A DNA stretch of 64,000 nucleotides from Streptomyces sp. Edi4 (GCF_040253615.1 NZ_JBEJGY010000004.1:2480001-2544000); one strand, 5' to 3'. Counted from the first letter of the stretch, positions 53,811-63,047 are shown. A program made the numbers and translations. The notes: a model not told the origin generated them from the sequence alone.

Positions 53811-54554
53811 TCAGCTCGCCGCTTCGGGGCGGGCCGCCTTCTGCCAGGGGTACGTCACGGGAGGCTGGGTGGCGCCGAGCTCGTGCGGTGCTTCGGCTGG
53901 GGGCCGGTGCCGGGAGCGGCCGTCCTGTCGCTCCGGGGACGGGCCGCCCGGCGCGGTGGCATGGCCGGCGTCCTCGTCCCAGGAGGGGGCTCGTCCGTTG
54001 GCGGGTCCCTTGACGGACCAGTGCCGCAGGGCTCCCGACTCCAGGTCGATCTGCTCGCTGAGCGAGGCCAGGTCGTCGTCCGCGAACTGCCGGGCCCGGT
54101 CGCGGACGGCCCAGCGCAGCGAGTCCGCCGAGCGCGTGATCCGTTCGGTGCGCTCGCGCAGCTCCGGCAGCCGGTCGGCGATCGTGCGCCTGTCCGGCTC
54201 GCGCTCCAGCCGCCTGAGCTCGTCGTCCAGTTCGTGGCCGTGCCCGCTCAGCCGCTCGAACAGGGCGAGGGATTCCTTCAGGGACGCGTCTTCGCCGACA
54301 CGCGCGTGCAGCGCCTCCTGGGTGGACCGCATCGAGGTGCGCAGCGAGAGGCGCAACTGGGCGAGCTGGCCGGCGACGCCGGGCTGGGCCACGCTCTTGG
54401 CGCGCAGCGTGGTGTCCTCGACGGTCCTGCGTGCCTGGGTGACCGTACGCTCCACTCCGCGCTTCGCCGCGCCGACCACCTTGACCGTCACGTACACGCC
54501 GAGCACCACGAAGGCGACGAACAGCAGCGCCAGGATCAAGATCGCGGCTTCCAT
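53811..54554 (-). CDS. Single-pass membrane protein with coiled coil, unknown function
   Basis: 247 residues. One N-terminal helix (ILILALLFVAFVVLGVYVTV) acts as a signal anchor. A charged, heptad-rich coiled coil follows over about 60-175 (QLAQLRLSLRTSMRS, LDDELRRLERE, LPELRERTERITRSADSL), then a Pro/Gly/Arg-rich tail. Not recognised beyond a conserved Streptomyces protein of the leuS region. It could be a scaffold or cell-envelope protein. Confidence 0.75.
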   Translation of the reverse strand: MEAAILILALLFVAFVVLGVYVTVKVVGAAKRGVERTVTQARRTVEDTTLRAKSVAQPGVAGQLAQLRLSLRTSMRSTQEALHARVGEDASLKESLALFERLSGHGHELDDELRRLEREPDRRTIADRLPELRERTERITRSADSLRWAVRDRARQFADDDLASLSEQIDLESGALRHWSVKGPANGRAPSWDEDAGHATAPGGPSPERQDGRSRHRPPAEAPHELGATQPPVTYPWQKAARPEAAS

Positions 54555-54596
54555 GAACGTCCCCTCGGTCGGTGTCGTCCCTCCACGGTAAACGCA

Positions 54597-54639
54597 ACGG
54601 GCAGGCCGTGGGTTCCCGTGGAACCCCCAACCTGCCCGT
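54597..54639 (-). terminator. Hairpin downstream of leuS
   Basis: ACGGGCAGG...GGTTCC pairs with GGAACC...CCTGCCCGT around a CGT loop (about 20 bp with three mismatches), 70 bases after the leuS stop and before the next gene on the same strand. Confidence 0.6.
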
Positions 54640-54709
54640 AGGGGGAAGCCCCCAGTGCCGCTTCGGTCCTCACGCGAGCGCGGGGCGCGGGCGCGGGTCC
54701 GAACGGGGC

Positions 54710-57583
54710 TTACGCGGGAACGATGTTCACCAGCTTCGGCGCCCGCACGATGACCTTGCGGATGTCCGCGCCGGCCAGGGCCGCGACGACGGCCTCGTCG
54801 GCCAGTGCCAGCTTCTCCAGCTCGTCCTCGGTGATCGCCGGCGGCACCTCAAGGCGGGCCTTGACCTTGCCCTTGATCTGGACGACGCAGGTCACGGCCT
54901 CGTCCACGACGTACGCGGGGTCGGCGACGGGGAAGTCGCGGTGCACCACGGAGTCGGTGTGACCCAGCTTGCGCCACAGCTCCTCGGCGATGTGCGGGGC
55001 CAGCGGGGCGATCAGCAGGACCAGCTGCTCGGCGACCGGCCGGGCCAGCGGGCCGCCCGCCTTGGTCAGGTGGTTGTTCAGCTCGGTGATCTTGGCGATG
55101 GCGGTGTTGAACCGCAGCCCCGCCAGGTCGCCGCCCGCGCCGTCGATCGCCTTGTGCAGGGCGCGCAGGGTGGCCTCGTCGGGCTCGGCGTCGGTGACGG
55201 TGACCTCTCCGGTCGCCTCGTCGACGATGTTGCGCCACAGCCGCTGCAACAGCCGGTACTGGCCGACCACGGCGCGCGTGTCCCAGGGGCGTGAGACGTC
55301 CAGGGGACCCATCGCCATCTCGTACAGGCGCAGGGTGTCGGCGCCGTATTCGGCGCAGATCTCGTCCGGAGTGACCGCGTTCTTCAGGGACTTGCCCATT
55401 TTGCCCAGCTCGCGCTTGACGGGCTCACCCTCGAAGAAGAACTTGCCGTCGCGCTCCTCGATCTCGGCGGCCGGCACCGGGAAGCCTCGGCTGTCCCGGT
55501 AGACGTACGCCTGGATCATGCCCTGGTTGTACAGCTTGTGGTACGGCTCGGCGGAGGAGATGTGGCCGAGGTCGAACAGGACCTTGGACCAGAAGCGCGC
55601 GTACAGCAGGTGCAGCACGGCGTGTTCGGCGCCGCCGACGTACAGGTCGACGCCACCGGTCGGCTGACCCTCGCGCGGGCCCATCCAGTACTGCTCGACG
55701 GCCGGGTCGACCAGCTTCTCGCTGTTGTGCGGGTCCAGGTAGCGCAGCTGGTACCAGCAGGAACCGGCCCAGTTGGGCATGGTGTTGGTCTCGCGGCGGT
55801 ACTTCTTGACGCCGTCTCCCAGGTCGAGCTCGACGTTGACCCAGTCCTCGTTGCGGGACAGCGGGGTCTCCGGCGAGGTGTCGGCGTCGTCGGGCTCGAA
55901 GGTGCGCGGCGAGTAGTCGTCGACCTCCGGCAGTTCCAGGGGCAGCATCGACTCGGGCAGCGGGTGGGCGATGCCGTCCTCGTCGTAGACGATCGGGAAG
56001 GGCTCGCCCCAGTACCGCTGGCGGCTGAACAGCCAGTCGCGCAGCCGGAAGTTGACGGTGCCCTCGCCGATGCCGCGCTCGGTCAGCCAGTCGGTGATCT
56101 TCGCCTTGGCCTCGACGACGCCCAGGCCGTCCAGCGAGATCTCGTCGTTGGCGGAGTTGACCAGCTTCGCCTCGTGGGAGACGAACGCCTCGTCCCACGT
56201 GGAGGCGTCGGTGCCACGGTCGTCGTCGGGCTGGACGACGCAGCGCATGGGCAGCTCGAAGGCGCGCGCGAAGGCGAAGTCACGGGCGTCGTGCGCCGGT
56301 ACGGCCATGATCGCGCCGGTGCCGTAGCCCATCAGCACATAGTCGGCGATGAAGACGGGAACTTTTTCGCCGCTGACGGGGTTGGTCGCGAACGCGCCGG
56401 TGAAGACGCCGGTCTTCTGCTTGGCGTCGGCCTGGCGCTCGACGTCCGACTTGGCCGCGGCGAACGCGCGGTACGTGGCGACGGCGTCGGCCGGGGTGGC
56501 GTGGCCGCCGGTCCACACGTCGTGGGTGCCCTCGGGCCAGGCGGCCGGGACAATGGTGTCGACCAGCTCGTGCTCGGGCGCGAGCACCATGTAGGTCGCG
56601 CCGAACAGGGTGTCCTGCCGGGTGGAGAAGACGGTGATCGCGTCGGTGTCGGTGACCTTGAAGTCGACGCGGGCACCTTCGGAGCGGCCGATCCAGTTGC
56701 GCTGCTGCAGCTTGATCGCGTCCGGCCAGTCCAGGCCGTCCAGGTCGTCCAGGAGGCGGTCCGCGTAGGCGGTGATGCGCATGTTCCACTGGCGCAGCTT
56801 GGACTTGAAGACGGGGAAGTTGCCGCGCTCGGAACGGCCGTCGGCGGTGACCTCCTCGTTGGCCAGGACAGTGCCCAGGCCGGGGCACCAGTTGACGGGC
56901 GCGTCGGAGGCGTACGCCAGGCGGAATCCGCCCAGCACGTCGGCGCGCTCGGCGGAGCTCAGGGCGGCCCAGTCACGGCCGCCGGGGACCTCGCGGCTGC
57001 CGTCCTCGAACGCGGCGACCAGTTCGGCGATCGGGCGGGCCTTGCGCGCGTCGGCGTCGTACCAGGAGTTGAAGATCTGCAGGAAGATCCACTGGGTCCA
57101 CTTGTAGTACTCCGGGTCGATCGTCGCGACCGACCGGCGCTTGTCGTGGCCCAGGCCCAGCCGGCGCAGCTGCCGCTTCATGTTGTCCATGGCGGCCTCG
57201 GTGGAGACCCGCGGGTGCGTGCCGGTGGCGACCGCGTGCTGCTCGGCGGGCAGGCCGAACGCGTCGAAGCCCAGCGTGTGCAGCACGTTGTGGCCGGTCA
57301 TGCGCTGGTGGCGGGCGTAGACGTCGGTGGCGATGTAACCCAGCGGGTGACCGACGTGCAGGCCCGTGCCCGAGGGGTAGGGGAACATGTCCATGACGAA
57401 CTTCTTGGGCCGCGCGGCGACCGCCGCGTCCCCGGCCAGGTCGCCCGTCGGGTTCGGCGTCTCATAGGTGCCGTCGGTGTCCCAGAAGTCCTGCCAGCGT
57501 GCCTCGATGTCGGCGGCCATGGCCGCCGTGTAGCGGTGCGGCGCGGCCGTCTCTGCGGCGGCAGCGGTGTTCGTCTCGCTCAT
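54710..57583 (-). CDS. leuS: Leucine-tRNA ligase
   Basis: 957 residues, full length. The HIGH-type motif is HVGHPLGY (76-83) and the KMSKS motif reads KMGKS (728-732). The CP1 editing domain is present (for example [23 protein letters not shown] and [14 protein letters not shown]). It charges tRNA-Leu in the cytoplasm. The ATG at 57583 begins [11 protein letters not shown]. The leader upstream contains a leucine-rich mini-ORF and an intrinsic terminator (listed separately), implying control by leucyl-tRNA supply. Confidence 0.97.
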   Translation of the reverse strand: MSETNTAAAAETAAPHRYTAAMAADIEARWQDFWDTDGTYETPNPTGDLAGDAAVAARPKKFVMDMFPYPSGTGLHVGHPLGYIATDVYARHQRMTGHNVLHTLGFDAFGLPAEQHAVATGTHPRVSTEAAMDNMKRQLRRLGLGHDKRRSVATIDPEYYKWTQWIFLQIFNSWYDADARKARPIAELVAAFEDGSREVPGGRDWAALSSAERADVLGGFRLAYASDAPVNWCPGLGTVLANEEVTADGRSERGNFPVFKSKLRQWNMRITAYADRLLDDLDGLDWPDAIKLQQRNWIGRSEGARVDFKVTDTDAITVFSTRQDTLFGATYMVLAPEHELVDTIVPAAWPEGTHDVWTGGHATPADAVATYRAFAAAKSDVERQADAKQKTGVFTGAFATNPVSGEKVPVFIADYVLMGYGTGAIMAVPAHDARDFAFARAFELPMRCVVQPDDDRGTDASTWDEAFVSHEAKLVNSANDEISLDGLGVVEAKAKITDWLTERGIGEGTVNFRLRDWLFSRQRYWGEPFPIVYDEDGIAHPLPESMLPLELPEVDDYSPRTFEPDDADTSPETPLSRNEDWVNVELDLGDGVKKYRRETNTMPNWAGSCWYQLRYLDPHNSEKLVDPAVEQYWMGPREGQPTGGVDLYVGGAEHAVLHLLYARFWSKVLFDLGHISSAEPYHKLYNQGMIQAYVYRDSRGFPVPAAEIEERDGKFFFEGEPVKRELGKMGKSLKNAVTPDEICAEYGADTLRLYEMAMGPLDVSRPWDTRAVVGQYRLLQRLWRNIVDEATGEVTVTDAEPDEATLRALHKAIDGAGGDLAGLRFNTAIAKITELNNHLTKAGGPLARPVAEQLVLLIAPLAPHIAEELWRKLGHTDSVVHRDFPVADPAYVVDEAVTCVVQIKGKVKARLEVPPAITEDELEKLALADEAVVAALAGADIRKVIVRAPKLVNIVPA

Positions 57584-57661
57584 GTCCTCAAAGCTCCATC
57601 GATCGTCTCTGCCAGCGGTTACGAGCGTTCGTCCGTCGATCCGCCATCGAATCGCCAAACG

Positions 57662-57685
57662 AAAAAACCCCTCGCACAGGAGGGG
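57662..57685 (-). terminator. Intrinsic terminator in the leuS leader (attenuator)
   Basis: On the leuS strand: CCCCTC, loop CTGTGC, GAGGGG followed directly by TTTTTT. This is a classic rho-independent terminator, rare in such GC-rich DNA, placed 78 bases before the leuS start and 45 bases after the leader peptide stop. A second hairpin (CCGACC ... GGTCGG, 57700-57724) lies between the mini-ORF and the terminator and could be part of a competing structure. Confidence 0.8.
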
Positions 57686-57730
57686 GCGCCGCGCCGAGTC
57701 CGACCGGATCTCTTCATCGGTCGGGAGTGT

Positions 57731-57769
57731 TCAGCGCGGCTCGCTAAGCAGAAGGCGTACGGCACGCAT
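57731..57769 (-). CDS. Leucine-rich leader peptide of leuS
   Basis: A 12-codon ORF, MRAVRLLLSEPR, with three consecutive leucine codons (CTT CTG CTT); CTT is a rare codon in this genome. It precedes the leader terminator and leuS on the same strand. There is no good ribosome-binding site, but a TACCCT -10-like hexamer six bases upstream would put the transcript start at the ATG, so leaderless translation is possible. The logic is classical attenuation: stalling at Leu codons when charged tRNA-Leu is scarce would block the terminator. Confidence 0.7.
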   Translation of the reverse strand: MRAVRLLLSEPR

Positions 57770-58011
57770 GGCGTCAGGGTACCGCAGGCCTCACAGGCCT
57801 CGCACGGAGTACCCGAGGGGGGTGTGGACTCCGGACGAGGAGCGGCGGGCCCGCCGCTCCCCGAAGGGGTGTCCGCGAGGGGCGGGGGCGAGGTTACTCC
57901 GCGTACCGCCCTCTTCTGGGGCAACCGCTCAAACCCCGTACCGGCCGGTATGGGGCGACCTAGCATGCCGCCACGGGACCGCTTTGCCGAACCATTCGGA
58001 GTCGCCCCACC

Positions 58012-59286
58012 ATGAAACCTCGCCATCCGCTCAACCCGCACCATCCGCGTCACAACCCCGCCCGGGGCCGTCCGCCCCGCAAGGGCGGACTCTCCGCGGC
58101 CGCCCTCGGCGTCGTCGCCCTGCTCATACCGCCGCTGGCCCTGCTGACGTCCGACGGCCTGCGTGCCGCCCTCGACTTCACCTCCGGCGTCCTCTCCCTG
58201 GTCTCGCTGACCGCGTCCGTCGCCTGGGGCCTGCTCGCCACCGACCGGCTGCTGCTCACCCCGCGCGACCGCCTCATGGCGCAGGCTGTCCACCGCGCGA
58301 CCGCCATCGCCTCGATCGGCTTCCTCCTGCTGCACGTCACCCTCAAGATCGCGCTGGGCCATGTCGGACTCCTGGGCGCGCTCGTGCCGTTCGGGCTCGG
58401 CACCACCGGCACATCCGGTCTGATCGGCCTCGGGTCGCTCGCCGGCATCCTGATGGTGCTCACGGCCGTCACGGGCGCCATGCGCAGCGCCTTCACCACG
58501 CCGGGCCGCATCGCGGGACGCTGGCGCGCGGTCCACATGCTGGCCTACCCCACCTGGTGCTCGGCGCTGGTGCACGGTCTGTTCGCGGGGCGGCCCCCGG
58601 CGGGCTGGGTGGTGGCGATGTATGCCCTGAGCCTGGCGGCTGTGGCGGGTGCGCTGGCCGTACGCGCGCTGCCCCGGCCCGCGCAGCGCCGCATCGTCGC
58701 CCGGCTCGCGCCGCTGCTCGCGCGCCCCGAGCCCGAACGCCCCGAAGCGACGCCGCCACCACCGGCCATGCCGCCCCCTTATGAGGCGCCCTCCTACGAG
58801 GCGTCGTCCTACGACACGTCCTCGTTCGCGTCACCTCTTGCCTCGCCTTCGTCCCAAACCGCCTCCATGGAGGCGGCTTCCTTGACGCCGCCCTCTTATG
58901 AGGCTTACGAGGCGCGGCCCACGCGGCGCCTGCGCGCGGGCCGCCCCCGGCGCGAAGTCCTCGGCGGGGCGCGGCAGCCCGAGGAAACACACACCCTGTA
59001 CGAGCCCCCGCACCAGGCACCACCGCGCTACCGTCCCAGCAACGCGCGGCCCGTCGGCGACGCCGGTACGGGCATCTCGGCGGCCTACCGAGCGGTCTCG
59101 CTCGCCCCGCCGCCCCCGGCCGTCCCCCCGGCCACACCGCCCGACGCCCGCTGGCCCGCGCCCTCGCCCCGCCCTCCCGAGCCGCTGCCCAACGGCGATC
59201 CCGCGCCGTCCACGCCCTACCAGCAGCCCGCCGCGGGCGAGCCCTGGCACTCCCCGCCGGGCCCCGCCGCCGGAGAACGCCCGTGA
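58012..59286 (+). CDS. Cytochrome b561/ferric reductase-like membrane protein with disordered tail
   Basis: 424 residues. After a basic start, residues 28-230 form about six helices with paired His suited to heme b: HRAT and LLLHVTLK on successive helices, then RAVHMLAYP and ALVHGL. The C-terminal ~190 residues are Pro/Ser/Tyr-rich and disordered (repeats of YEAPSYEASSYDT). The next gene, 28 bases downstream, encodes a NuoF-ferredoxin fusion, so the two may form a membrane electron-transfer complex passing electrons between NAD(P)H and a quinone or metal. The electron acceptor is unknown. Confidence 0.75.
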   Translation: MKPRHPLNPHHPRHNPARGRPPRKGGLSAAALGVVALLIPPLALLTSDGLRAALDFTSGVLSLVSLTASVAWGLLATDRLLLTPRDRLMAQAVHRATAIASIGFLLLHVTLKIALGHVGLLGALVPFGLGTTGTSGLIGLGSLAGILMVLTAVTGAMRSAFTTPGRIAGRWRAVHMLAYPTWCSALVHGLFAGRPPAGWVVAMYALSLAAVAGALAVRALPRPAQRRIVARLAPLLARPEPERPEATPPPPAMPPPYEAPSYEASSYDTSSFASPLASPSSQTASMEAASLTPPSYEAYEARPTRRLRAGRPRREVLGGARQPEETHTLYEPPHQAPPRYRPSNARPVGDAGTGISAAYRAVSLAPPPPAVPPATPPDARWPAPSPRPPEPLPNGDPAPSTPYQQPAAGEPWHSPPGPAAGERP

Positions 59287-59314
59287 AGGTGCCAGCGACA
59301 GCAGGAGTACGACC

Positions 59315-60874
59315 ATGAACAGCCCCCTCCCCGATGTTCCCGAGGTCCGCGTCGTGGGTCTGCCCCATTTGACCGCCGGCTTCAATCTCGTCGAACGCCT
59401 CACCTTGCCGATGCACCTCAAGGTGCACGGCGCGCTGGAACCGATCAACGGCGAGCGGCTTGCCCAACTCGCCGACGATGTCGCCCTCACCGGCCGGGGC
59501 GGCGCTGGTTTCCCCTTCGGCCGCAAGCTGCGGGCGGTCGCGTCCGCCGCGATCCGGCGCGGGATACGCCCGGTCGTCGTCATCAACGCGAGCGAGGGCG
59601 AGCCCGCCTGCCGCAAGGACACCGTCCTGGTGTGCCGGGCCCCTCATCTCGTCCTGGACGGCGCGCTGCTGGCCGCCGAGGCGCTGGGCGCGCGCACCCT
59701 GGTCGTCGCCGTCACCCGCGATTCGACGGAGGCGTCCGTGCGTGCCGCCTTCATCGAGCGCGGTCTCACCGACAAGCGGAGCGCCCCGCTGCGCGCCCGC
59801 GTGGTCCGCACCCCCGAGCGCATGGTGTCCGGCGAGGCGTCGGCGGTGATCCGGGCGGTGGACGGCGGCCCCGCCTTGCCGCCGGGCCGGCGTGAGCGGG
59901 CGGCGGAGTCCGGCGTCGGGGGCGCCCCGACGCTGCTCTCCAACGCCGAGACGTTCGCCCAGCTCGCGGTGGCCGCCCGGCTCGGCCCCCAGCGGTTCGG
60001 CAACACGGGCGAGCCCACCGAGCCCGGCACCGTCCTGCTGACGGTGTCCGGCGCCGTCGCCCGCCCGATGGTGGTCGAGGCGCCCACGGGGGTGCCACTG
60101 CGGTACGTACTCCAGCTGGCCGGGGCGCCGTCGCTGCCCCAAGGTGTCCTGACGGGCGGCTATCACGGCGCCTGGCTCAACTCGGTGGCCGCCCACGACG
60201 CGGCCCTCTCACGCGCCTCCCTCTCGGCGCTCGGCGGCGCGCTCGGGGCGGGCGCGATCCTGCCGATCGGCCCGGGGACCTGCGCGCTCGGTGAGGCGCT
60301 TCGGGTCGCCAAGTGGCTGGCCGCCGAGACGGCCGGCCAATGCGGCCCGTGCAGGCTGGGCCTGCCGGCCGCCGCCGCAGGGCTCGCCGACGTGCTGGGC
60401 GGCGGCGGACCGGCCGCGCTAGAGGCGCTGCGCGAGGTGACGCGGGCCGTCAAGGGCCGGGGTGCCTGCAAGCATCCGGACGGCTCGGCACGGTTCTTGG
60501 CATCCACCCTGGCGGCGTTCACGGACGACCTGGCGGCCCATGTGCTCGGCGGAGGCTGCGGCAGACCGACCGTGGGGGTGTTGCCGCTGCCCGCGCCCGG
60601 CTACCGGGACGAGGGCGTACCGAGCGGCGAGAAGATGCTGGTGGACTGGACGTTGTGCGAGGGCCACGGGCTCTGCGCCGACATCGTGCCGGAGCTGATC
60701 CGGCTGGGCCCCGACGGCTACCCCCTGGTCGCGGACGCCACCGTGCCGATGCATCTGCGAGGGCGCGCGCAACGAGCCGTACGCCGCTGCCCCGCGCTCG
60801 CGCTCCGGATCGAGCAGGCGCCGACGGCACTGCCTCAGGTCACGCGCAAAGCCCTGGGCACTGGCCGGAGTTGA
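59315..60874 (+). CDS. NuoF-like NADH dehydrogenase subunit fused to a ferredoxin
   Basis: 519 residues. NuoF-type FMN/NADH site: LTGRGGAGFPFGRK (59-71) and NASEGEPACRKDTVL (91-105), then an SLBB-like segment. The C-terminal [4Fe-4S] region reads AGQCGPCRLG with C343 and C346 and a later C385. The position of the first Cys in the usual SCGxCxPCR motif is Ala here, so the cluster may be altered. Residues 440-495 form a single-cluster ferredoxin (C448, C454, C492-P), probably [3Fe-4S]. The ATG at 59315 has AGGAG seven bases upstream. Likely partner of the preceding membrane protein. Confidence 0.85.
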   Translation: MNSPLPDVPEVRVVGLPHLTAGFNLVERLTLPMHLKVHGALEPINGERLAQLADDVALTGRGGAGFPFGRKLRAVASAAIRRGIRPVVVINASEGEPACRKDTVLVCRAPHLVLDGALLAAEALGARTLVVAVTRDSTEASVRAAFIERGLTDKRSAPLRARVVRTPERMVSGEASAVIRAVDGGPALPPGRRERAAESGVGGAPTLLSNAETFAQLAVAARLGPQRFGNTGEPTEPGTVLLTVSGAVARPMVVEAPTGVPLRYVLQLAGAPSLPQGVLTGGYHGAWLNSVAAHDAALSRASLSALGGALGAGAILPIGPGTCALGEALRVAKWLAAETAGQCGPCRLGLPAAAAGLADVLGGGGPAALEALREVTRAVKGRGACKHPDGSARFLASTLAAFTDDLAAHVLGGGCGRPTVGVLPLPAPGYRDEGVPSGEKMLVDWTLCEGHGLCADIVPELIRLGPDGYPLVADATVPMHLRGRAQRAVRRCPALALRIEQAPTALPQVTRKALGTGRS

Positions 60875-60890
60875 CCGGTTGTGACACAAC

Positions 60891-60929
60891 GAGAAGGCGG
60901 GGCATCCGATTCGGATGACCCGCCTTCTC
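60891..60929. terminator. Bidirectional terminator between the NuoF-like gene and tRNA-Ala
   Basis: GAGAAGGCGGG and CCCGCCTTCTC form a perfect 11-bp stem, with an inner ATCCGA/TCGGAT stem. It sits 16 bases after the NuoF-like stop and five bases beyond the 3' end of the tRNA gene on the other strand. Confidence 0.8.
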
Positions 60930-60934
60930 AACTG

Positions 60935-61007
60935 TGGAGCTAAGGAGAATTGAACTCCTGACCTCCTGCATGCCATGCAGGCGCTCTACCAACTGAGCTA
61001 TAGCCCC
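60935..61007 (-). tRNA. tRNA-Ala (anticodon GGC), copy 1
   Basis: A 73-base gene that folds into a complete cloverleaf: acceptor GGGGCTA/TAGCTCC with one G-T pair, D stem GCTC/GAGC, anticodon stem CCTGC/GCAGG with loop ATGGCAT (anticodon GGC), T stem AGGAG/CTCCT with loop TTCAATT, discriminator A. CCA is not encoded. An identical copy lies at 63048-63120. Confidence 0.97.
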
Positions 61008-61122
61008 TTGCTGTGTGCCGCCCGGTTTCCCCCGGCGACATCGAGAACATTACACGGTCACCCCGGTGCTTCACCAAATCGGTTTCCGTTCTGCACGAAG
61101 AAGGGCGGTAACGTCCACCTTC

Positions 61123-62493
61123 GTGACCGTGAAGGTACTGGCGCACGCCGCTGTCCGCTTCCCCTCCGCACGCCGTCCCGTGCCCCTGGCCGCCGCCGTC
61201 TGCCTGTTCTCCTTCGCGGTCTTCTGGGCCGCTCAGCGGGCCGCCGGGGTCTCGATGATCGACCTGCTGGTCTACCGGGCCGAGGGCCGGGCCGTACGGG
61301 CGGGCGCCGACCTGTACGCGATGCGCGCGACACCCGCGCGGCTGCCCACCACCTACCCGCCGTTCGCGGCCCTGGTGTTCACCCCGCTCACCCTGCTCGG
61401 CGTCCCGCAGCTGCGGGTGCTTGCGCCCCTGGCCAATCTGGGGCTGCTGGTCGCTCTGGCCCATCTGTCACTGCGGCTCGCGGGGCGCCACCGCCCCGGA
61501 GCCGCGCTGTGGATCGCCGCGCTCGCCGTGTGGTGCGAGCCGGTGTGGACGACGCTGCGCTATGGCCAGATCAATCTGCTGCTGGCCGTCGCGGTGCTCT
61601 GGGATCTCACGCGCGCCGAGGGCCACCGCTGGGCGGGCGCCGGCATCGGCCTGGCCGCCGCACTGAAGCTCACCCCTGCCCTGTTCGCGCTGTTCCTGCT
61701 GGTCACCGCCGTCGTCGGCAAGGAAACAGCCGCCGGGAACTTTTCGCGCGCCATGACCATTAGGGCCGCTTCGGTGTTCTGCGCGGCCACTGCGGCGGCC
61801 GCCGCACTGCTCCCGCGCGACTCGGTGCGCTTCTGGACGTCCATGGTCTTCGAGGCGGGCCGGGTCGGTCATGCGGAGGACACCGCCAACCAGTCGCTGC
61901 GCGGGGTGCTGGCCCGCCTGCTGCACACCGGGGAGCCGGGCGCGTGGTGGACGGCGGGAGCGGTCGTTACAGCCGCGCTCGGGCTGGCGGTCGCGGTCCG
62001 CGCCGAACTGCGCGGGGAGCGGGCCTGGGCCACGCTGACCTGCGCCGTGACCGGACTGCTCGTCAGCCCCGTCTCCTGGTCGCACCACTGGGTGTGGTGT
62101 GTGCCGGCGGTGGTGCTGCTCGGCTTCGAGAGGCCGCGCTGGGCGCTGGGGGGCACCGCCGTCTTCGCCACGTACGCGCTGTGGTGGGTCCCGCACGGCA
62201 CGAGCCGGCCCGAACTGGCCCAGGGCGGCGGCGACATGGTGCTCTCGGCGCTCTATCCGCTGGCGGGCGCGTGCTTCCTCGTGCTGGCGGCGCTCAGGCC
62301 ATGGGGAAGGACGCGCAGGCCGTCAGGAAGGACGCTCAGGCCATGGGGAAGGACGCGCAGGCCGTCAGGAAGGACGCTCAGGCCGTGGCGAAGGAGTAGA
62401 AGCGCTTCAGTGTGCAGTGCGCCTCAAGGAGACGGCCGTAGATCGGCTCCCCTTCGAGTTCCCGGTACGTCTCGATGGGGTCGCCCTTTATGA
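61123..62493 (+). CDS. GT87-family (DUF2029) polyprenyl-linked glycosyltransferase
   Basis: About 456 residues from a GTG at 61123 (start uncertain). Ten or so hydrophobic segments contain the family pattern: DLLVYRAEGRAVRAGADLY, PTTYPPFAALVFTPL, RYGQINLLLAVAVLWDL, GIGLAAALKLTPALFALFLL and SPVSWSHHWVWCVPAVVLL. Such enzymes use polyprenyl-phosphate mannose or similar donors at the membrane. The C-terminal tail is Arg-rich and encoded by 21-bp tandem repeats. The frame then runs 116 bases into the convergent zinc-protein gene, so the last ~35 residues are doubtful. Confidence 0.82.
   Translation: MTVKVLAHAAVRFPSARRPVPLAAAVCLFSFAVFWAAQRAAGVSMIDLLVYRAEGRAVRAGADLYAMRATPARLPTTYPPFAALVFTPLTLLGVPQLRVLAPLANLGLLVALAHLSLRLAGRHRPGAALWIAALAVWCEPVWTTLRYGQINLLLAVAVLWDLTRAEGHRWAGAGIGLAAALKLTPALFALFLLVTAVVGKETAAGNFSRAMTIRAASVFCAATAAAAALLPRDSVRFWTSMVFEAGRVGHAEDTANQSLRGVLARLLHTGEPGAWWTAGAVVTAALGLAVAVRAELRGERAWATLTCAVTGLLVSPVSWSHHWVWCVPAVVLLGFERPRWALGGTAVFATYALWWVPHGTSRPELAQGGGDMVLSALYPLAGACFLVLAALRPWGRTRRPSGRTLRPWGRTRRPSGRTLRPWRRSRSASVCSAPQGDGRRSAPLRVPGTSRWGRPL
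62295..62396 (+). repeat. 21-bp tandem repeat, nearly five copies
   Basis: Two alternating 21-base forms, CAGGCCATGGGGAAGGACGC(G) and CAGGCCGTCAGGAAGGACGC(T), repeat four times from 62295 with a partial fifth. In the glycosyltransferase frame the unit encodes an Arg-rich heptad (RPWGRTR/RPSGRTL). In the next frame it encodes Q/A/K/D heptads and stops at 62399. Confidence 0.9.
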
Positions 62494-62611
62494 TCAGCGC
62501 CCGGGCGCACTCCTCGCACCAGTACTGATAGTCGGTGTTGACCGGATCCATGTCCCTGACGATGGGCGTACCACTGCCGCACCAGTCGCATTTCCGCCTG
62601 TGTGCACCCAT
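62378..62611 (-). CDS. Small zinc-binding protein
   Basis: 77 residues with two CxxC pairs (CDWCG and CEECAR), a treble-clef or ribbon pattern, followed by ALIIKGDPIETYRELEGEPIYGRLLEAHCTLKRFY. GGAG lies six bases before the ATG. Function unknown; possibly nucleic-acid or protein binding. It directly follows a second zinc-ribbon gene (three bases from that stop) and its 3' end overlaps the glycosyltransferase frame. Confidence 0.75.
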   Translation of the reverse strand: MGAHRRKCDWCGSGTPIVRDMDPVNTDYQYWCEECARALIIKGDPIETYRELEGEPIYGRLLEAHCTLKRFYSFATA

Positions 62612-62613
62612 GT

Positions 62614-62784
62614 TCAGCTCCAGCTGTGGCCGCAGGCCGTGCACACGTAGGACACGCCACCGTTGTCGCCGAGCATCTGGGCGACATGGGAGGAACCGCA
62701 GGACGGGCAGCTCAGGCGGGTACCGAGCACCGGCGCGTGCGGGCCGCCGGGCGGTTGTGGGAATTCTTCGCGACTCGCGGGCAT
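62614..62784 (-). CDS. Small zinc-ribbon protein
   Basis: 56 residues from the ATG at 62784, chosen because GGAGGGAG lies six bases upstream; an ATG at 62841 would add 19 residues. The end carries CPSCGSSHVAQML and VCTACGHSWS, a four-Cys zinc ribbon. Coupled to the next small zinc protein, with two bases between stop and start. The two probably work together; the function is unknown. Confidence 0.72.
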   Translation of the reverse strand: MPASREEFPQPPGGPHAPVLGTRLSCPSCGSSHVAQMLGDNGGVSYVCTACGHSWS

Positions 62785-63013
62785 CGCGCGCTCCCTCCCG
62801 TTCGGTCCGTCGTCCCCCTCCGGCCGTCCCGATTCTGCCATGTCCTCGCAAGAGGGTCAGTGCTGTCGGGGTACGAGACCGGCCAGGCCGCCCAGGACGG
62901 CCCCACCATCAGGTGCGCGGGAGTGTGGGTACGGCGCGCGGGCGCAAGTGCGCGCCGGCCGCGGCCGCGCCGCGCTCAGGGAACCAGGACCCCAACAAGG
63001 ACCCCAACAAGAA

Positions 63014-63041
63014 GATCCCGCCCCCACGAGGGGACGGGATC
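63014..63041 (-). terminator. Terminator hairpin after the second tRNA-Ala
   Basis: GATCCCG plus C-rich stem pairs with a G-rich stem plus CGGGATC (about 12 bp with a small irregularity), just beyond the tRNA 3' end. The rest of the gap 62785-63047 shows no gene. Confidence 0.65.
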
Positions 63042-63047
63042 CGATTG

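Noticed and set aside
57584..58011. T-box riboswitch upstream of leuS
   Set aside because: I found no T-box consensus (AGGGTGGNACCGCG-like) or specifier stem; the leader peptide with Leu codons and the terminator explain the leader better.
58493..60196. 567-codon minus-strand frame opposite the cytochrome-like and NuoF-like genes
   Set aside because: Composition-driven antisense frame with no domain signature.
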